Below, piece by piece: positions 35,144 to 46,953 of a stretch of DNA of 64,000 bases. Both the position numbers and the translations under genes were made by a program. Source of the DNA: Neurospora intermedia (taxonomy: Eukaryota; Ascomycota; Sordariomycetes; Sordariales; Sordariaceae); the NCBI GenBank assembly GCA_037102815.1, contig BTPP01000002.1:5828001-5892000 (forward strand), read 5' to 3'. Each line of letters opens with the position of its first letter. Positions within the stretch are counted from its first letter, which is position 1. The notes below the pieces were generated by a model, which ran no database searches, was not told the DNA's origin, and worked only from the letters and a program-made list of their open reading frames with translations.

Positions 35144-37523
35144 GACCTCGAATCAGTGGACAATGGTAACGGGAGACTGAGTCTCAACCTCGCTGTTACT
35201 ATATACACCTGAAGTATGCATATCACAGCGATAGGTGCTGTCCAAGAACGAAATTAGAGATGGTACATTATGCGACCGGGTATCTGTCTGAGCGAAGAAA
35301 ATAGCTTAACTCGGTACAGAATTGACTGTATGAACAGATGAAGTAACGGTATCAACACATCGACATACCGATAGGCCCCAGATAATACCCGACGAGGACC
35401 CCCAAGCGGAATCATCCGAAATTGCACCCCAAAAAGCGGATGTGGAGCGAAAATGGCCGAAGCTTCCAACGGGATACCTAGCATCTCCTGCCCGATGCGG
35501 TACGACACCGGAACTAGCAAAAGCTTCGCCCGACAAGGCTACCTGGAGATACGTTCTTGAGCAAGGGAAAAGGAAGAAAGGAGACAGCGTGAAACCTTAA
35601 TTAAGGTTCTGACAACTTCACAATCACGACCCTGGCTGTTTGTTGACTTGTTACAATCAGTCGTCTGAGCAACACCTCTTTGGACCAGCAACCTCTTCTG
35701 TAACCATTGGCCATGGATCTCGATATGAATACATCTCTGCATGGACATCACTTGTTAGCTCGATACGTTGGCCACACAAGAAACCGGGGCCAGATAAGTG
35801 CTAAGCCAGACATCTCTGGTGCAAAAGTTGAGGTTCTTTACTAACCTCATACACCACGCTAACAAGCTAAATCCAAGCAGAGGTGTAGAGGTGAAGTTGT
35901 TCACGCAGAGAACAAATGTTCTGCAAATGCAGCATTCGTCATCTTCCAACAGCAAAACATCAAGGCCTCTGGCAGGGAAGAAGGAGGGTGTCTTTTGCGC
36001 GTTCGCTTGCTTGCACAGGGAACCTAATGTTTTCTAGCTAAAGACCAAGTTTGGGTTAAAAACCGAATACGACCCGAAGTAACAAGTTTCCCAAAAATCC
36101 ATTTGTGACTACCTACACAGAGAAACAATCATTAGTCGGGAAGACGGCCCCGAATCCCACTCCCAAGCCAGCCAAGCCCAACCAACCAATCACACACAAG
36201 CTGGCTGTCAAGCTGCCAGCTCAGGGGTAACAACAACAGCCAACCGAGCCAGCCTAGGCGCCCTTGGATTGCTAGTACTACGCTGGTACACTCCATGCTT
36301 TGCACTAACAAGACTAACAAGACTAACAAGACTAACGCTAGGCACCAGCGCCGGATCGTGAGATTGGGGTTGCATTGGACCACTTGGAGTTTTTTTTGTT
36401 AGGTACCTACCTATTCCCGTTCTTTTTCTGCCCAGAGTACAGTAGTACTATTTACGCTTTGCTAGCAAAGTTCTTCATTGTGTCTCTTTTTTTTCTTTTT
36501 TTGCCCTTTGGATTCGGGTTGTGGGAAGGCTGGGATTTGAATGCTGAGAGGGGACATGCTACGATATCACGACATTTCTCACTGCAGCCCTGTCTTCAAC
36601 TGTGATGCATACTACACTTGTCACTGCCAGGTCAAGCTTGTCTGTCTGGCCAAGGTAGAGAGAGGCTTGGCTTGCTCGAGTGCAGTATACTCGGACTTAC
36701 TGTACGGTTCTTTGTAGGGTTTTATTATTCCCCTCCACCCGGCTGTGTCTAACTGTGGTTTCTTTGCTGCCTGACCTCCTCAGTAAATGCGAGCTCGCAT
36801 TTAACTTGTTTTTCGGAAACTTCGATTGGACGAATTGATTGATCAAGTCCGAGTAAGGAAGGCTAGGTAGGTGTCTGTGGATGCTATAGGGCGGCTCGGG
36901 CGGGAGAAGTCAAGAACGCTAGGTACCTAGAACTATATACTGCATGAATAGAACAGAGCAAAGCCACGGAGCTCAGCCTTTTCAGTTTGTACATGTGTGG
37001 ACCGAAAGGCAACCTAAAAAAAACAATAGCTAAACTCCAGAATATGCAAGTCATCTTCTCCATCTCCATTCCAATTATGGCACTGTCACTATCACCTTCC
37101 CGCGTTCCCAGATTCGGGAGTTTGTGCCGATCGGATGTTGTCTACCTAGGTAAGGCAGGTAGGTAGTTGCCTAGTACGACATCACGAGATTTTCCCCTGT
37201 CTTTCCTTGGCTCGAACTGTCGAGCTTAATCCCAGGCAGAATCGGTAGAAGTAGGTAGTTCGAGGAAAAAAGATGCCGGGGTCTAATCAGATAAGGGTGG
37301 TAGTATAGTCTTGGCCGTTTGATACTACACTACCTTACCTTGTGTTGAGACTCTTGAATTAGAACTATGATGTAGAGGTACAAAAGGTGGTGTTCTCCCA
37401 TGCTTTTCTCAAATGCCGGGAGGGTTTCCTTTTCCTTTTTTCTCTTTGGTTTTGCAACCTAGCTTCCCATTATCACGTTCATTGTTATTAAAGTAAACGG
37501 CAAAGAGAAGAAGACAAAACAAG
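35144..37523. other. Intergenic region between emc4 and the MARVEL gene
   Basis: This is 2.4 kb with no protein-like frame. It contains a nonamer repeat (36304-36336), T-rich tracts near 36388-36505 and clusters of AGGTAGG/CCTACCTA motifs (36866-36925, 37139-37170, 37250). It probably holds the 5' flank of the MARVEL gene. Confidence 0.55.
36304..36336. repeat. Nonanucleotide repeat (ACTAACAAG) x3.7
   Basis: Three full copies and a partial fourth copy of ACTAACAAG in non-coding DNA. Each unit contains CTAAC, the consensus fungal branch-point core, but there is no gene around it. Confidence 0.9.
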
Positions 37524-38278
37524 ATGCTCGCCGGGTTGTGTATCGGCCTTCGTGGCCTTCAGGTATGTTTACCCACCTACCCCCCTACCTACCTACTCTA
37601 CACTTATACCTACCTCTCTCCATTATCCAAATCGCCAAATCAACTAATTCTCTTCGCAAACAAACAGATCCTCTTCGGCGCCGTAATCGTCGGTCTCTCC
37701 GCCCAATTCATCACCGCCCAAAAAGTCGGTTCCGCTGCGACCACCACGCAATACTCCGTCTTCACCGGCGCCTACGCCATTCTCGAAGGGCTTTTGGGCA
37801 TCGCCGCCCTCTTTCTTAGTTCCTTCCCAGATATCGTGGTCCTAGGCGCCGATGCTATCGGTGCGTTGGTGTTGTTGGCTGGTGGTATTGTACGTCTTTT
37901 TCTTTCTCTCTTATCCTCCCTCCATTTTGTTTATTCGACATTAACACTAACACTAACACCAAAAAACAGGCCTGGGCAGTCGAGACCCGCGGTTTCTCCT
38001 GCACTGATCCCACCAAGGCTAAGAAGATTCTTGACAACAACCTCTTGAACCAAGGTAAACGCAAGTACAAGGGGGACTGGTACTACGGTATTCTGTACGG
38101 GGACCCGAGCGCGGAGAAGGCTTGGAGCCGGCTGCAGTCGAGCTGCAAGAAGGGACTGGCGGATGAGGTGTTCCAGTTCTTGGCGTTCGCCGTGCTTGTG
38201 GCCTTGTTGGTGGTGGGGTGGATCAGATGGCGGAAGGGTAGAGGGGGTGGAGGTACGGGATCCAGGTCTTATGTCTAA
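37524..38278 (+). CDS. MARVEL-domain four-helix membrane protein (Nce102/Fhn1-like)
   Basis: The three exons are 37524-37562, 37668-37889 and 37970-38278, giving 189 residues. The introns are GTATGT...ACAG and GTACGT...ACAG, both phase 0. Four hydrophobic segments are visible: CIGLRGLQILFGAVIVGLSA (about 6-25), YAILEGLLGIAALFLSSF (about 46-63), VVLGADAIGALVLLAGGIAW (about 67-86) and VFQFLAFAVLVALLVVGW (about 150-168). A loop with FSCTDP and a second Cys (SSCKKG) lies between helices 3 and 4. The tail is basic and Gly-rich. This pattern matches fungal MARVEL proteins such as Nce102, which organise eisosome/MCC domains of the plasma membrane. Assignment to the Nce102 branch rather than another MARVEL clade is inference. 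Confidence 0.82.
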
Positions 38279-39064
38279 AGAGGACTTGGGTGAGGTGTTG
38301 AGGATCTGAAAAGGGGAATTGGCGTCTTACGAAAAGAAGAAAAGTGGAAGATTAATGATAATGGGATGATTGATGGAAACGCAAAAGGGAAATGTGGGAT
38401 GGAGTGGGATGAGACTTGGGAAGAATGTAATGAGTCAAGTTGGGATACCCGTATGTTATGATGAAAGGAAATATGGAACATTGGGCTACATCCCCGTTCA
38501 GAAACATGGATACTTGAAAGTGCAATCGGCTCACCAGTAGAAAGCCTCACGAGACATTAAGTGGATGGAAATCATGTCGAGTTACTGCTTTGACTCGAAC
38601 ATACTAGGGCTTATTGTACATGCAGTACCCTTTTGTCCACTTATCATCAACCTGCCCAAGGGCCCCGGAGATCATTTGTCTCCAGCATCTCATGCACACC
38701 ACCTTGTAGAGACACCACAAGTCATTACCGATTATACTTTGATGCATCCACATCATAACAGTCATGAAAATCTTTTGGAAAGTTGAGACAAAGGAGTGGA
38801 AGAAGAGGAAAACTATCCGACCATGTCACTAACATGGCCTCCAAATGAAATCATAGAAGTCATGCCAACCAAATCACCAGACCTCACATGGCAATACCAA
38901 CACCCGTGGAGTAAGCCAAGCTTGATCATAAGATACGGAAGATGTCATAACCTAGAACACCGGTCAGCTCATGCTCCTAGGGCCGCAAAGAAGAGATCTT
39001 ACCCTTGTGATACTATCCATGGCTTCCCCAAAAGGATTGTTCAAGAGATAGGAAAGCCGCCACT
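38279..39064. other. Convergent 3' region of the MARVEL and GPI-protein genes
   Basis: About 0.8 kb, purine-rich just after the MARVEL stop. I see no gene. Short frames here (for example plus, 38796-39170) overlap the end of the GPI-protein gene and look non-coding. Confidence 0.55.
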
Positions 39065-39898
39065 CTATGCCAACAGGGCCATCAAGAAACCAAAGAGACC
39101 GAGTAGACTGCCGGCCTCCGTGACGGAAGCGCCAGCAGTGAAGGGGGCAGACGTCTCAGGGCTGCCGTAGCCAGTACTAGTGGTAAACCCGACCGAGGCA
39201 GGAGTGCCAGAGGAAAGATAGGTGTAGGACGACAAGAAGCTGGTGGCAGGTACAACAGTGGTCGTGTTGGTGTACGTGGTTCTGGCCACAGTTGTAGCCG
39301 TGGAGTTGTAGCTCGGCAGGGGGAAACCACTGCTGGGAATGGTAACGCTGATGGTTTCGGAAGCAGTAGCCCAGATGGTGGAAGTAAGGGTGCCGCTCTT
39401 GACAGTGACCGTGAAATGAGAGGTAACCAAGTCAGTGGTAGTGTTGGCAATAACAGTCGAGGCCGGGACGATAATGGTGACATCGGTGGTAGTAGGAGCT
39501 TCGCTGGTGGAAGTCTCACCGCTGGACGTGTCGATGGTGGAGGTCTCTGTGGCGTAAGCCACGCTGGTAGATGTCTCGGTAGTAACACCTCCAGGACTGG
39601 CAATGGACGTGTACGTGCCTTCAACGGGGGAACCAGTCTCGGTCTCTTGAGGGCTGAAAGTGGTCTCATACGTGGTGGTGAGGCAGGAGGTGCTCGTCAC
39701 CTCAGCGGCAGTCAACTGGACGGTCTGGGTAGTGGTGCCGTAAACGGTAGTAGTGAGCGATACGGTGGTCCAGTCTCCATCGTCGCGCTCACGGAGGCCG
39801 TTGACTTGATTCTGAGCGCAGGCGCCTCCGTCAATCATGGCGACGACAACTCCAGCAAAAGCAGCCGCGGCCGCAGCAGTGGACTTCTTGAAGAACAT
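39065..39898 (-). CDS. Secreted Ser/Thr-rich, probably GPI-anchored cell-surface protein
   Basis: A single exon encodes 277 residues. The ATG at 39898 gives a signal peptide (MFFKKSTAAAAAAFAGVVVAM, with likely cleavage after Ala28 before QNQ). The mature part is dominated by Thr and Ser, with repeated ETSTS units near the middle, several Asn-x-Thr/Ser sequons (NTTT, NSTA, NTTT) and few charged residues. The last 15 residues (GSLLGLFGFLMALLA) are hydrophobic with no charged end, preceded by small residues (TAGASVTEA). This is the pattern of a GPI-attachment signal. Such proteins become O-mannosylated wall or plasma-membrane glycoproteins. I do not recognise a catalytic or CFEM domain. Two conserved-looking Cys (one in the signal region, Cys in TSTSCLTTT) leave little scope for disulfides. 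Confidence 0.85.
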   Translation of the reverse strand: MFFKKSTAAAAAAFAGVVVAMIDGGACAQNQVNGLRERDDGDWTTVSLTTTVYGTTTQTVQLTAAEVTSTSCLTTTYETTFSPQETETGSPVEGTYTSIASPGGVTTETSTSVAYATETSTIDTSSGETSTSEAPTTTDVTIIVPASTVIANTTTDLVTSHFTVTVKSGTLTSTIWATASETISVTIPSSGFPLPSYNSTATTVARTTYTNTTTVVPATSFLSSYTYLSSGTPASVGFTTSTGYGSPETSAPFTAGASVTEAGSLLGLFGFLMALLA

Positions 39899-42800
39899 GT
39901 TGGCTGTTGATACCAAAAGGTTGTAGAGTCAAGAAAATGAAGTGGACTGCTGCTGGTAAAACGAATGTCAGCTTGGAGTGCCGTAAGAGGAGAAGGTGGA
40001 AAGAAGGAAGGTGAGGTGAGAGGCTTCGGTAGTAGTCTCAAAAAGGAAGAAAAGAAGGACTTGACGCGACCATATGGAACCGTGGATCCATGACAGAACA
40101 GGAAATTGCAAAGTCAGATTCAGGAACACGGCAACGGGTGGCAGCATGGCAGGGGACAGCCGGAGTGCTACAGCATTACTGATTCTTTTGGACGTGCTGG
40201 TACACGTCTAATATCAAAGGACTGCTCTGCGCGACACACACAGCTCAGGGCCGTGTCACCGTGGTGTTTGGGTGGGGGATCTGTTTGCATCGTGAAACAG
40301 CAAGGTGAGGGGAGCTTGATGTCGCCGCCAAGATTGACGAGAATTTGGGCATGGAAGGGTAAGTATCGTAGGGGACGCCGCTCGCTCCAAACAAGCCGGA
40401 GAAGAAAGAAAAACAATAATCACAACTTACATGGAAGTCGTACGCCAACGTAGACTGCGCGGGTAAGAGTGTCCGTGTTCGGGAGGATTTGATGTGTTTG
40501 ATTCTTGGATTTGATTTCGGAATCGTTGCGTGTTTGTGGAGGGGAAGAAGGGCCAGGTTGAGGAGGCCGAGGGCGGGAAGGAGAAGTCGAAATGAGGGAA
40601 CCTTGAGGACTGACTGTACTGCACCTCAACCAGGAGTGGGACTCGAGTGTTGAAAAGGAAGGAACGCTCCAAGGTCCAGAGTTGCCCCACGCTTGAAGTT
40701 GTTTGTAAGACGAGGACGGCAGGCACGACAAGATATACGCCATTCACCATCGCCTGCCGCAACCTCGACCTTGACCCGACTTGGGGCGAGGACATGGTGA
40801 CATCCTCACTGTTCGTAACCACCTCAGTGCCTCTGCCATATTTCATCGGATGTCTGGGTAGGTTGAGCTGGTCGTTCCTCGTAGGTCAAACTCGCAAACG
40901 AGATCTGGACAACAAGAGTGGCCATGATCGCGATTTCGACCTCGGTGGTGTGGCATTCGTGGATACCAACTAATGGTGCACACGGGAGCTCGTGGACCGT
41001 AGCCATCTTTGGTGTCTTCCGTCTCAACGTCACTGGTATGATTTCCTGCCGAAATGACGCTTGATGAACCGTCTGTCCGCATCATATCACGATATGACGG
41101 GGACTTGGAGGAGTCCCGTCGATTCTGCAGGACTCAATGTTTCCAAGCAGGCATCAAGCAGATGGATGATCGAACACCAGCCTCCATGTTCGACATTCCT
41201 AGCTCCTCCTCAGTGTGACACGAACTGAAGTTCATCCAACATCAGGTACAGACACAAATTGATTTGCGAGTGACGGTGTTACCAGTTCCCCGAGGCCACT
41301 CTCCGGCCAACAGCTGGAAGATTCTCTGGCTGTAGAGGCCAGAACTTGACATTGAGCATCCCATCAAGACTAGGTACCTGTGTGACGCTCTTTTTCACAA
41401 GGCAGAGGCGTGTTCATCCGCTCTTGGTATCGTATACTAGAGGTAGCTAGTGGTCAGTCAGTCACTGAAATCCCCATGGAGGAGGAGGTACCGTGATGTT
41501 TCAAGACAATAATACCGCCCAGATCCAGTCCAACAACGACCAAGAAGATGGGTAAGCCCCAGGAACGTGGTCGGGTTCCAAGACGCGTTTCGGGAAGGTT
41601 GTCCCCTGGTTTATGGCAACAAAATTGCCGAGTGTCTTGAGCCCAAACTGTCGGTAGTAGATGAGGTCAACCTGGATTGGAGGCCGTTTATTGAGTGCTT
41701 GATGTATTCTTTCAGCAAACCAAATTGACCTTCCTGGTCGGCAAAAACTCAAGTCCATAATCCTGCCATGTTCCTTGGAAGAGGTTGAGTGAAGAGGGTC
41801 AGGGCCGTAATTTGGTTGCAGTGATATAGATAGATGATGCACATTCATATTCGGCACTCCGAGGCAATACCTTTTTTCGAGATGTGAACATAAAGACATT
41901 GAATTCGCAGCAACTCGGCCATCTCTTCCGACTGGTTCTTCTGTGACAGACACTCGTCGGTTCCTCTTGACGTACAATCATGAAATTCGAGCGGGAGTCA
42001 AGCTGATTTGCCAACTAATGAGCCATTACCTTTGCTTTCTGCAGTCCTGACGAAGGAGTGTCTTCCCGGAAGAGAAGCGTGATTCGTGATTTATGTAGAA
42101 ACGAGACGAAAATCACTTGGCAACGATGCATCATGAACTCCACAATCATGATGGCCTAACTGTGCGGGGTTTGAGGTTGCCGATCAAGTGTGGACCTTGC
42201 AGTCGCAGCATTAGCCAATCAAAATGTTCTGCCATGGGCCACCCAACCCACGTCCAGTCCCCGACCTCCCGAATTGGTGCCATTGCGCCCATCGAGATTG
42301 TTCGTCATCACCAAAGAGGAAAAAAAACACCAGACCTCCCTGACCTCCAAGATGCTTTGCCGCGGCGGATAGACCGGCTCGAGACCGGACGCTAGGTACG
42401 GACTCGGGCCGCACGATTTCATCAGGGCTTTTTACATTCCGATTTCGGGCTATTGACATCGGGTATTGGATAGTCCACAATAGTTTGACGTCTTGGAGGA
42501 GCACAGCACTGGTAATTACATCAACTCAATCAACATCACATCTACACTACACTACACTAGCAACTATCGCTTCTGATCTTCCCCATCCAGGGTCATCCCC
42601 GATCTTGGCCAGCCGCCCCGGCTCCGAGCCTCAGCTTTGGCCAGACGCATAAGCGCATACAGAAATCAGAACCGGGCGGCCATCGTCTGAATTCAGCATC
42701 GGAAGATAAATGTAGCTTTTGCCTCAACCGTCCTGTTCTGATCCAATACATAGACCGGAGACATCCGGAGGGCGGGAACCCTTGACGTCCCCGTTGTCTA

Positions 42801-44027
42801 CGCTGCGGAAAGAAAAGAAGACAGAGACGTCGTCATTAACCTTGGGTTTCATCAATACAACCTCACCGGTATTCGATATCCACCTCCACAAACTCCAGGT
42901 TAGTGAGGTGGGCAACCAGCAGCTCCTCACACAAAAGCGAACCTCCCTCCCGCCTGACCCGTCCACCCCGTTCTCGATTTCGACTTTTGTCTTTTCGTAC
43001 CCGCTCAGACATCATCTCTCCCACCCGCACCGCATTTGCAGCGCGCACGATAGACCGCACCAACAACTTGGCCGCATCGCATTTTGCAGTCGCTCGGTCA
43101 GGTACATTGCTTACTTGACTTGCATCAGAATTAAACTCTACTACTGTACGACATCGTTGTCGTTATCTTGTCCCAAACCACGGACGTAACCCATTACTTA
43201 CACATCACACCAACCTTTTTTTTTTTTTCTTTTTTTTCTCTCTTCTTAGAGCCCAGTCAATATTCGAGTCAACCACTCACGAAGCGGTCACCGCTCATCG
43301 CAGTAGTTTTACCTCTATTGATCATCCCAAATCCCAAGACCCAATCCATCCGTCGCTGTTTTGTCACCTATTTCCTCTATCCCACTCCATCGAGTCATCC
43401 ATCCCTCCCTCCATCCATCCATCTTTGCTTTTTCTTCCTTCATTGATTCATGCCACCGAGAGAGAAGGAGAAAAGGAACAAAAGGTCCATTCAATCGGGT
43501 GTGCGCAATCAAGCACCACGAGCACCCACTTCGTCTCAATCCACGGCAGCGATCACTTTCCACTCAGGGAACTCGAGACCCACCGACTTAGTTACCAAGG
43601 AAGCCGCTTCCGGACATCCAACGACCACCACAACTGCACTCCATCACACTTCCCTTCACCCTGACCTGACCTGACCTGACCTGACTTCCCGGCAATCTGA
43701 ATAAGGACCGAAGCGAAGCCAGCATCCATCGATACATTGCATTTTGCAATTTTACTCTAGTTACTACAACCACACTTCGGTTTTATCAGCACCTGATAGC
43801 AACAACGTTCCTTTTTTTTGACGGACCCGCGTCGACGCTACATCACAGAAGCAAGCCACACCCTCTTTAATTTCGATCGATTTTCCGGAGAAGCGCCTGT
43901 GCCATCCAGGGGGGGACGCACTCCAAACCACAACCGCCAAACTACTAGCAAAACAATCATTTGAATACGATCAACTTCATTTCAAACCCGGTCATCGCTT
44001 TCGACAGACCTACACTGAACGTTCAAT
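39899..44027. other. Long divergent intergenic region (4.1 kb)
   Basis: It lies between the GPI-protein gene and the ubiquitin-fold gene. No frame on either strand shows protein-like sequence I can support. The longest (minus, 41977-41501) starts with TTG and has no recognisable motif. From about 42700 the plus strand becomes CT- and CA-rich with homopolymer T (43217-43238) and a pentamer repeat (43661-43685), as expected for a long promoter and 5' UTR of the gene at 44028. Confidence 0.55.
43661..43685. repeat. Pentanucleotide repeat (CTGAC)5
   Basis: Five perfect CTGAC units upstream of the ubiquitin-fold gene, probably in its 5' UTR. Confidence 0.9.
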
Positions 44028-45100
44028 ATGGCCGACACAACCGAATCAAAACGTCTCGGCAAACGCCCAGAGACCGACGATGCGCTTCAACAACAACACC
44101 AACAAGCGACACCAGCAACAGGCGGCGTAATCCAGATGGAACATGTTAACAACCAACCAGCCACCGCCTCCGCAACAAGCGCAACAACAGGCTCACCGTC
44201 CCATGCCCAGAACAACAAGGAAGGCGAACCATCAATACCCACAGTCACCGGCGCCGTGCCCGTCACATTGCAAGATGTCATGGACGAAACCGACCCAGTT
44301 TCCCCCCCAGAATCCCAACCACAAGCCGTCAACGATCCCGACTCGATATCCCAAGCATCTCAGTCAGCGTCGGGACCCAGTAGTACCGAAGCCCCAGTCT
44401 GCAACATCACCCTCCTCCTGCCCACGGGAGCCCGACACCCATACAAGATCGACGAAAAGTATCTGTCCAAACGGGGCGTCGATATCCCCGAGACCGTGGC
44501 GGGGACGGGCCAGCCGGACCCGTTTAGCATCTCCGTGTATAAGGTCAAGGAGTTGATACTAAGGGAGTGGAGGGAGGAGTGGGAGGGGAAGCCGGCGAGT
44601 CCGACTAGCATTCGGTTGATTCACTTTGGAAAGTTGTTGGATGATAAAGAGAGTTTGAAGAGTGAGTTTTGTCCAGTTTCCTTTTCTTTTTTCGTTGGAG
44701 AGAATGATGGTGAGGGATGGAAGGGCGAAAATGGGAAGGGACGGTGAGAGACGGACGATGGGGATCTCTGTGATGGTTGGAATAGATGGGGGATGGGAAA
44801 AGGAGTGTCCGTGTCGGAAAGTGACCCTGAAGATATTTTGGAAATGGAAAAGGATGGATTAGTTTTGCGAGGATGATTGCAGGATAATTCGCAAAATCAT
44901 TTATGATGACAAAATATGCTAACAAAGTCGCAAAAACAGAATACAAATTTTCCCCCGACACCCCCAACGTCGTTCACATGTCGGTTCGACCAGCCGAGAT
45001 GATGGAAGAAGACGGCGAAGGCGCCAAAGGCGGCAAGAGCGCAAGCGGGCGAGAAGGATCGAGGAGAGAAGGAGGAGGTGGGTGTTGTGTTATTCTATGA
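44028..45100 (+). CDS. Ubiquitin-fold protein with a C-terminal CaaX box (UBL3/MUB-like)
   Basis: The exons are 44028-44661 and 44940-45100, giving 264 residues. The intron has a GTGAGT donor and an AACAG acceptor, in phase 1, joining KESLK to KYKFSPDTPNVVHMSVRP. About 125 N-terminal residues are disordered and rich in Gln, Pro, Ser and Thr. The folded part begins VCNITLLLPTGARHPYKID, then FSISVYKVKELILREW and SIRLIHFGKLLDDKESL. This is a ubiquitin-like beta-grasp pattern of the UBL3/MUB type. The protein ends GGGCCVIL. The last four residues form a CaaX box whose final Leu predicts geranylgeranylation, and the adjacent Cys could be palmitoylated. MUB/UBL3 proteins sit on the plasma membrane and recruit E2 enzymes or mark cargo for vesicle sorting. 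There is no C-terminal di-Gly, so it is not a conjugated modifier. Confidence 0.85.
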
Positions 45101-46287
45101 GGGATGGACACAGCATGCTCTCTACTTATCTCGTCGTTTGCCGGCTTGCTGCTTCGAAGCGTCTTTACATCACCATCAGAGTGGTATCAGATTGGGTTCG
45201 GTTGATGTCGCTATCGATACCGATTGAATATCGACAAATCAATCTGAACAGCAGCGGATCCAGCGTCGACTCGGCGAACGAGTCTTTGGGTCCTTTGAAG
45301 CGACAAAGATCCGGCGCCTGATGTCAGTCCAGCTGGACCCCTGTTTAGTACCCAGCGAATGCACAGATGTGGTGAGGACGATCCATTCTACATCCACACA
45401 GCGAACCCTTACTTGTCACTATTGCATTTCAGATAAGAGGCCGGTTGGTGGTCGTTATTGTTTAAAGGGCTATATTTGGCCATTTCATGTATTTCATGTA
45501 TTCTTGTTAGTGGGAAGGCTTGGGCGGAATGTTCCTGCTTTCACTTTCCCTTCCTTCTTCGTTTCGCTCACTTACTTGTTGTTCGTCGGATATGTTCTTC
45601 CATGGCTTTGCTTACAGACGGGGCTATACCGGGAATGGCGTCTTGTATGCAACGCTCCTTTCTTGTTTTTGTTTTGGATGTGTGTGGAGAGCAGTTATTG
45701 CCCACTCAGCGGGAGTTGTTGTCTGTGCTTGACTAGCGTATGGGTGGGAGAGAGCTGGAGGAACCCTTTTTTTCTTTTTTTTTTTTTTTTTTCTGGAAGA
45801 ATGGGATAGAGATGCGGTGATGAGTGGTAGCTAGTGTGAATACTTATTTGGCCTATGAGGGGCTCCTCTCGAACCAGATGGATAAGGGATTGGAGCTCTC
45901 GGGCAGAACGTATGGATACGATGACCGACTTCGGAGAGATGAGTATGGTCATGTACATATTACGAGTTTACTGGGCGTTGAGAAATATTGAATGATGAGA
46001 ATCTCTTTGACGTTTGCTCTATTGTCCATGACTGCTTGTGTAGCTTGGTGAAGAAAGATATGACAGATGGTTCCGAACCCTCAGCTTCTATTGTGAAGCC
46101 TTTACGTCCGACATGCATGTGCTCTGCCTGTGTGTGCGAGCACCAAAGGGGTGGTTCATGTCTAATAGCCGTATTGCTGATTTCAAAGTATCTCCTAGGC
46201 GATTGGTTGTAAGGACCCTTCAATGCCCATCACACACGTCCATTATATCCCATGAGACACACCAACCCCGTATATCAAATCAAAGCC
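45101..46287. other. Convergent 3' region of the ubiquitin-fold gene and ump1
   Basis: 1.2 kb including a T-rich block (45768-45793). Open frames across it are short and not protein-like. It is probably 3' UTR sequence. Confidence 0.55.
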
Positions 46288-46953
46288 TTAAGCCGAAATC
46301 CTCAATTTTCTCTCCATCTCCTCATGCACGCTCACCTCGGCCCTACTCTCCTCTCCCGAGTACACATCCTCCCACGTGATATCCCCATCCCGTCCCATCA
46401 GAATCTCCTCATGCACATTACCCATGCCGCCCATCATGCCCACACCCCCACCCAGCGCCAAGGGCTTCCACTCGCCGTCTCGCACAATCTTGAGCTCCAT
46501 TTGGCGTCGAATAGGCTCCGCCATGCCGAACGTGCGGCGCAGAGTCTCCATGCGCAAGGTCTCGCGCGTCGCTTCCCATTGCTTGAGGCGCGATTCGAGC
46601 GGGTGCGAGGAGATGGGGACTGCGGAGGCGGTGGAGGCACCAGAAGAAGAGGAAGACTTGACGGAGTCGAGAGGGTGGGGAGCGAGGCCGGAGCGGAGGG
46701 TGTCGTGCAGACCTGGAGCCGAAGGGGCGGCGATGGAGCGGAGGTGGGTGAAGGTTGAGGAGTGGGAGTCGGCGGGGACGATGCGGAGGGACTGGTGACA
46801 CGGACGGGTGTTAGTTTAGGTTTAGAGTAGAGGGGGGGGGGAAGTAAGAAATGGAGGAAGGGAACTGGGGAAATGGAGGTAGGGTGAGGAGGAGGTAGAA
46901 CGAGGAGGAGGTGATGATGATGGAGGGGCAGTGAGGTGGTGATAGCTTACCAT
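46288..46953 (-). CDS. ump1: Proteasome maturation factor Ump1
   Basis: The exons are 46953-46951 and 46791-46288, giving 168 residues. The first coding exon is just the ATG. The 159-nt intron begins GTAAGC right after it and ends CACCAG, so the protein starts M-SLRIVPADSHSS. The remaining 167 codons are open with no internal Met until residue 90, which is why the upstream ATG exon is needed. Conserved blocks are GLHDTLRSG, HPLESRLKQWEATRETLRMETLRRTFGMAEPIRRQMELKIV (split here by my reading only) and a Gly/Met-rich segment. Ump1 is an assembly chaperone in 20S half-proteasomes and is the first substrate of the finished particle. The gene is divergent from the ABC ATPase gene over a 633-bp spacer. 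Confidence 0.93.

Noticed and set aside
41501-41977. Minus-strand 158-codon frame in the 4.1-kb spacer
   Set aside because: It begins with TTG, has no recognisable motif and no clear splice partners. It could be a lineage-specific gene but I cannot support it.
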